From contig JAUYBK010000066.1 of assembly GCA_030693105.1 (NCBI GenBank), forward strand, positions 1-12,797: a DNA stretch of 12,797 nt. The letters run 5' to 3'. Origin of the DNA: Methanobacteriaceae archaeon. GTDB lineage: Archaea > Methanobacteriota > Methanobacteria > Methanobacteriales > Methanobacteriaceae. The notes below the pieces were generated by a model. It worked only from the letters and a program-made list of their open reading frames with translations. It ran no database searches and had not been told where the DNA came from. Made by a program: the position numbers and the translations under genes. Positions 12,554 to 12,797 of this stretch are shown here, piece by piece. Every line of letters starts with the position of its first letter. The first letter of the stretch is position 1.

Positions 12554-12685
12554 TTATCTGGCGTTAACTGACCTTCTAACCGGAGGAATTTCCTTAAAGA
12601 GGATTCTGTATCGGCAGCTAGGACACTTGGATTCAGTGTATCCTTTGACATCCACCAAAGTACCACACTTAGAGCACTTGTACAA
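12554..12685 (-). CDS. rpoP: DNA-directed RNA polymerase subunit P (Rpo12)
   Basis: A 43-residue zinc-ribbon subunit of archaeal RNA polymerase, equivalent to eukaryotic Rpb12. Two CXXC pairs are visible, YKCSKC (residues 2-7) and KCPSC (20-24), followed by the diagnostic RYRILFKEIPPVRRSVNAR tail, which contacts the large subunits. The length is close to the family norm of about 44-50 residues. The start is TTG at 12685, with GGAGGA about eight bases upstream inside the end of the L37Ae gene, whose stop is separated from this start by one base. It is short and easily missed by a long-ORF scan. Neighbours are L37Ae upstream and the Brix protein downstream, a classic archaeal order. Confidence 0.95.
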   Translation of the reverse strand: MYKCSKCGTLVDVKGYTESKCPSCRYRILFKEIPPVRRSVNAR

Positions 12686-12686
12686 C

Positions 12687-12797
12687 TTATAATCCTCCCA
12701 CAATCCGTTTTATGTTACGGGCAGCAGTCTTTCCCATGGGGGTGGATGGCATGTAAGCTCCACCAGTAAAGACGGTGTCACACTTTCGGCACTTCCA
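12687..12797 (-). CDS. rpl37ae: 50S ribosomal protein L37Ae, C-terminal part
   Basis: The last 36 residues of L37Ae (family length about 90), cut by the window edge. The fragment starts inside the zinc ribbon with WKCRKC, the second CXXC pair, and continues with the signature FTGGAYMPSTPMGKTAARNIKRIVGGL (G-G-A-Y-x-P-x-T-P-x-G-K-T). It binds the large ribosomal subunit. The gene ends one base before the RpoP start, and its coding sequence contains the RpoP ribosome binding site, so the two are probably translationally coupled. The promoter of this operon lies outside the window. Confidence 0.93.
   Translation of the reverse strand, partial: WKCRKCDTVFTGGAYMPSTPMGKTAARNIKRIVGGL

Overview
The window looks like chromosome from a methanogenic archaeon of the order Methanobacteriales, most likely a moderately AT-rich mesophile such as Methanobacterium. 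The evidence is a split family B DNA polymerase (only the C-terminal part is encoded here, with its own start codon), a ribosomal L37Ae / RNA polymerase subunit P / Brix / KEOPS Pcc1 / prefoldin beta / DUF3194 operon, HypE and cobamide-synthesis genes, a sortase-like surface enzyme, archaeal GGTGAT-type ribosome binding sites and AT-rich TATA-type promoters. No tRNA, rRNA, CRISPR array, insertion sequence or phage gene was recognised.

Layout. 1-369 (minus): start of a CbiC-type cobalt-precorrin-8 methylmutase, cut by the window edge. 735-998 (plus): a small two-helix membrane protein (DUF5654) with a clear promoter and a terminator hairpin on its stop codon. 1118-2557 (minus): hypE followed by an RDD-family membrane protein. 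2868-3885 (plus): rps8e overlapping polB2. 3940-6183 (plus): a HAD phosphatase, then an AAA ATPase with an N-terminal helix-turn-helix-like region. 6343-7524 (plus): a membrane-anchored PsbP-like/sortase fusion and a 65-residue membrane protein. 7560-9168 (minus): a HisA-like TIM-barrel protein followed by a PfkB sugar kinase. 9285-10610 (plus): glutamine synthetase, divergent from the HisA-like gene. 10611-11139: 529 bases without a conventional gene, rich in inverted repeats and with three Shine-Dalgarno/tiny-ORF units. It could be an unrecognised structured RNA. 11140-12797 (minus): the information-processing operon, read in the order L37Ae (partial), RpoP, Brix protein, Pcc1, prefoldin beta, DUF3194.

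The genes serve core physiology: cobamide synthesis, hydrogenase maturation, translation, replication, transcription, tRNA modification, protein folding and nitrogen assimilation. Several starts differ from the longest reading frame because a ribosome binding site sits before an internal codon (RDD protein, PolB2, AAA ATPase, the 65-residue protein, prefoldin beta). RpoP is too short to stand out in a long-ORF scan but is clearly present. The points most worth a second look are the structured gap at 10726-11003, the sortase whose usual catalytic arginine position is alanine, the unassigned HisA-like/PfkB pair, the wHTH-AAA ATPase, and a perfect 13-base tandem repeat in front of rps8e. All calls come from reading the sequence; no database search was run.
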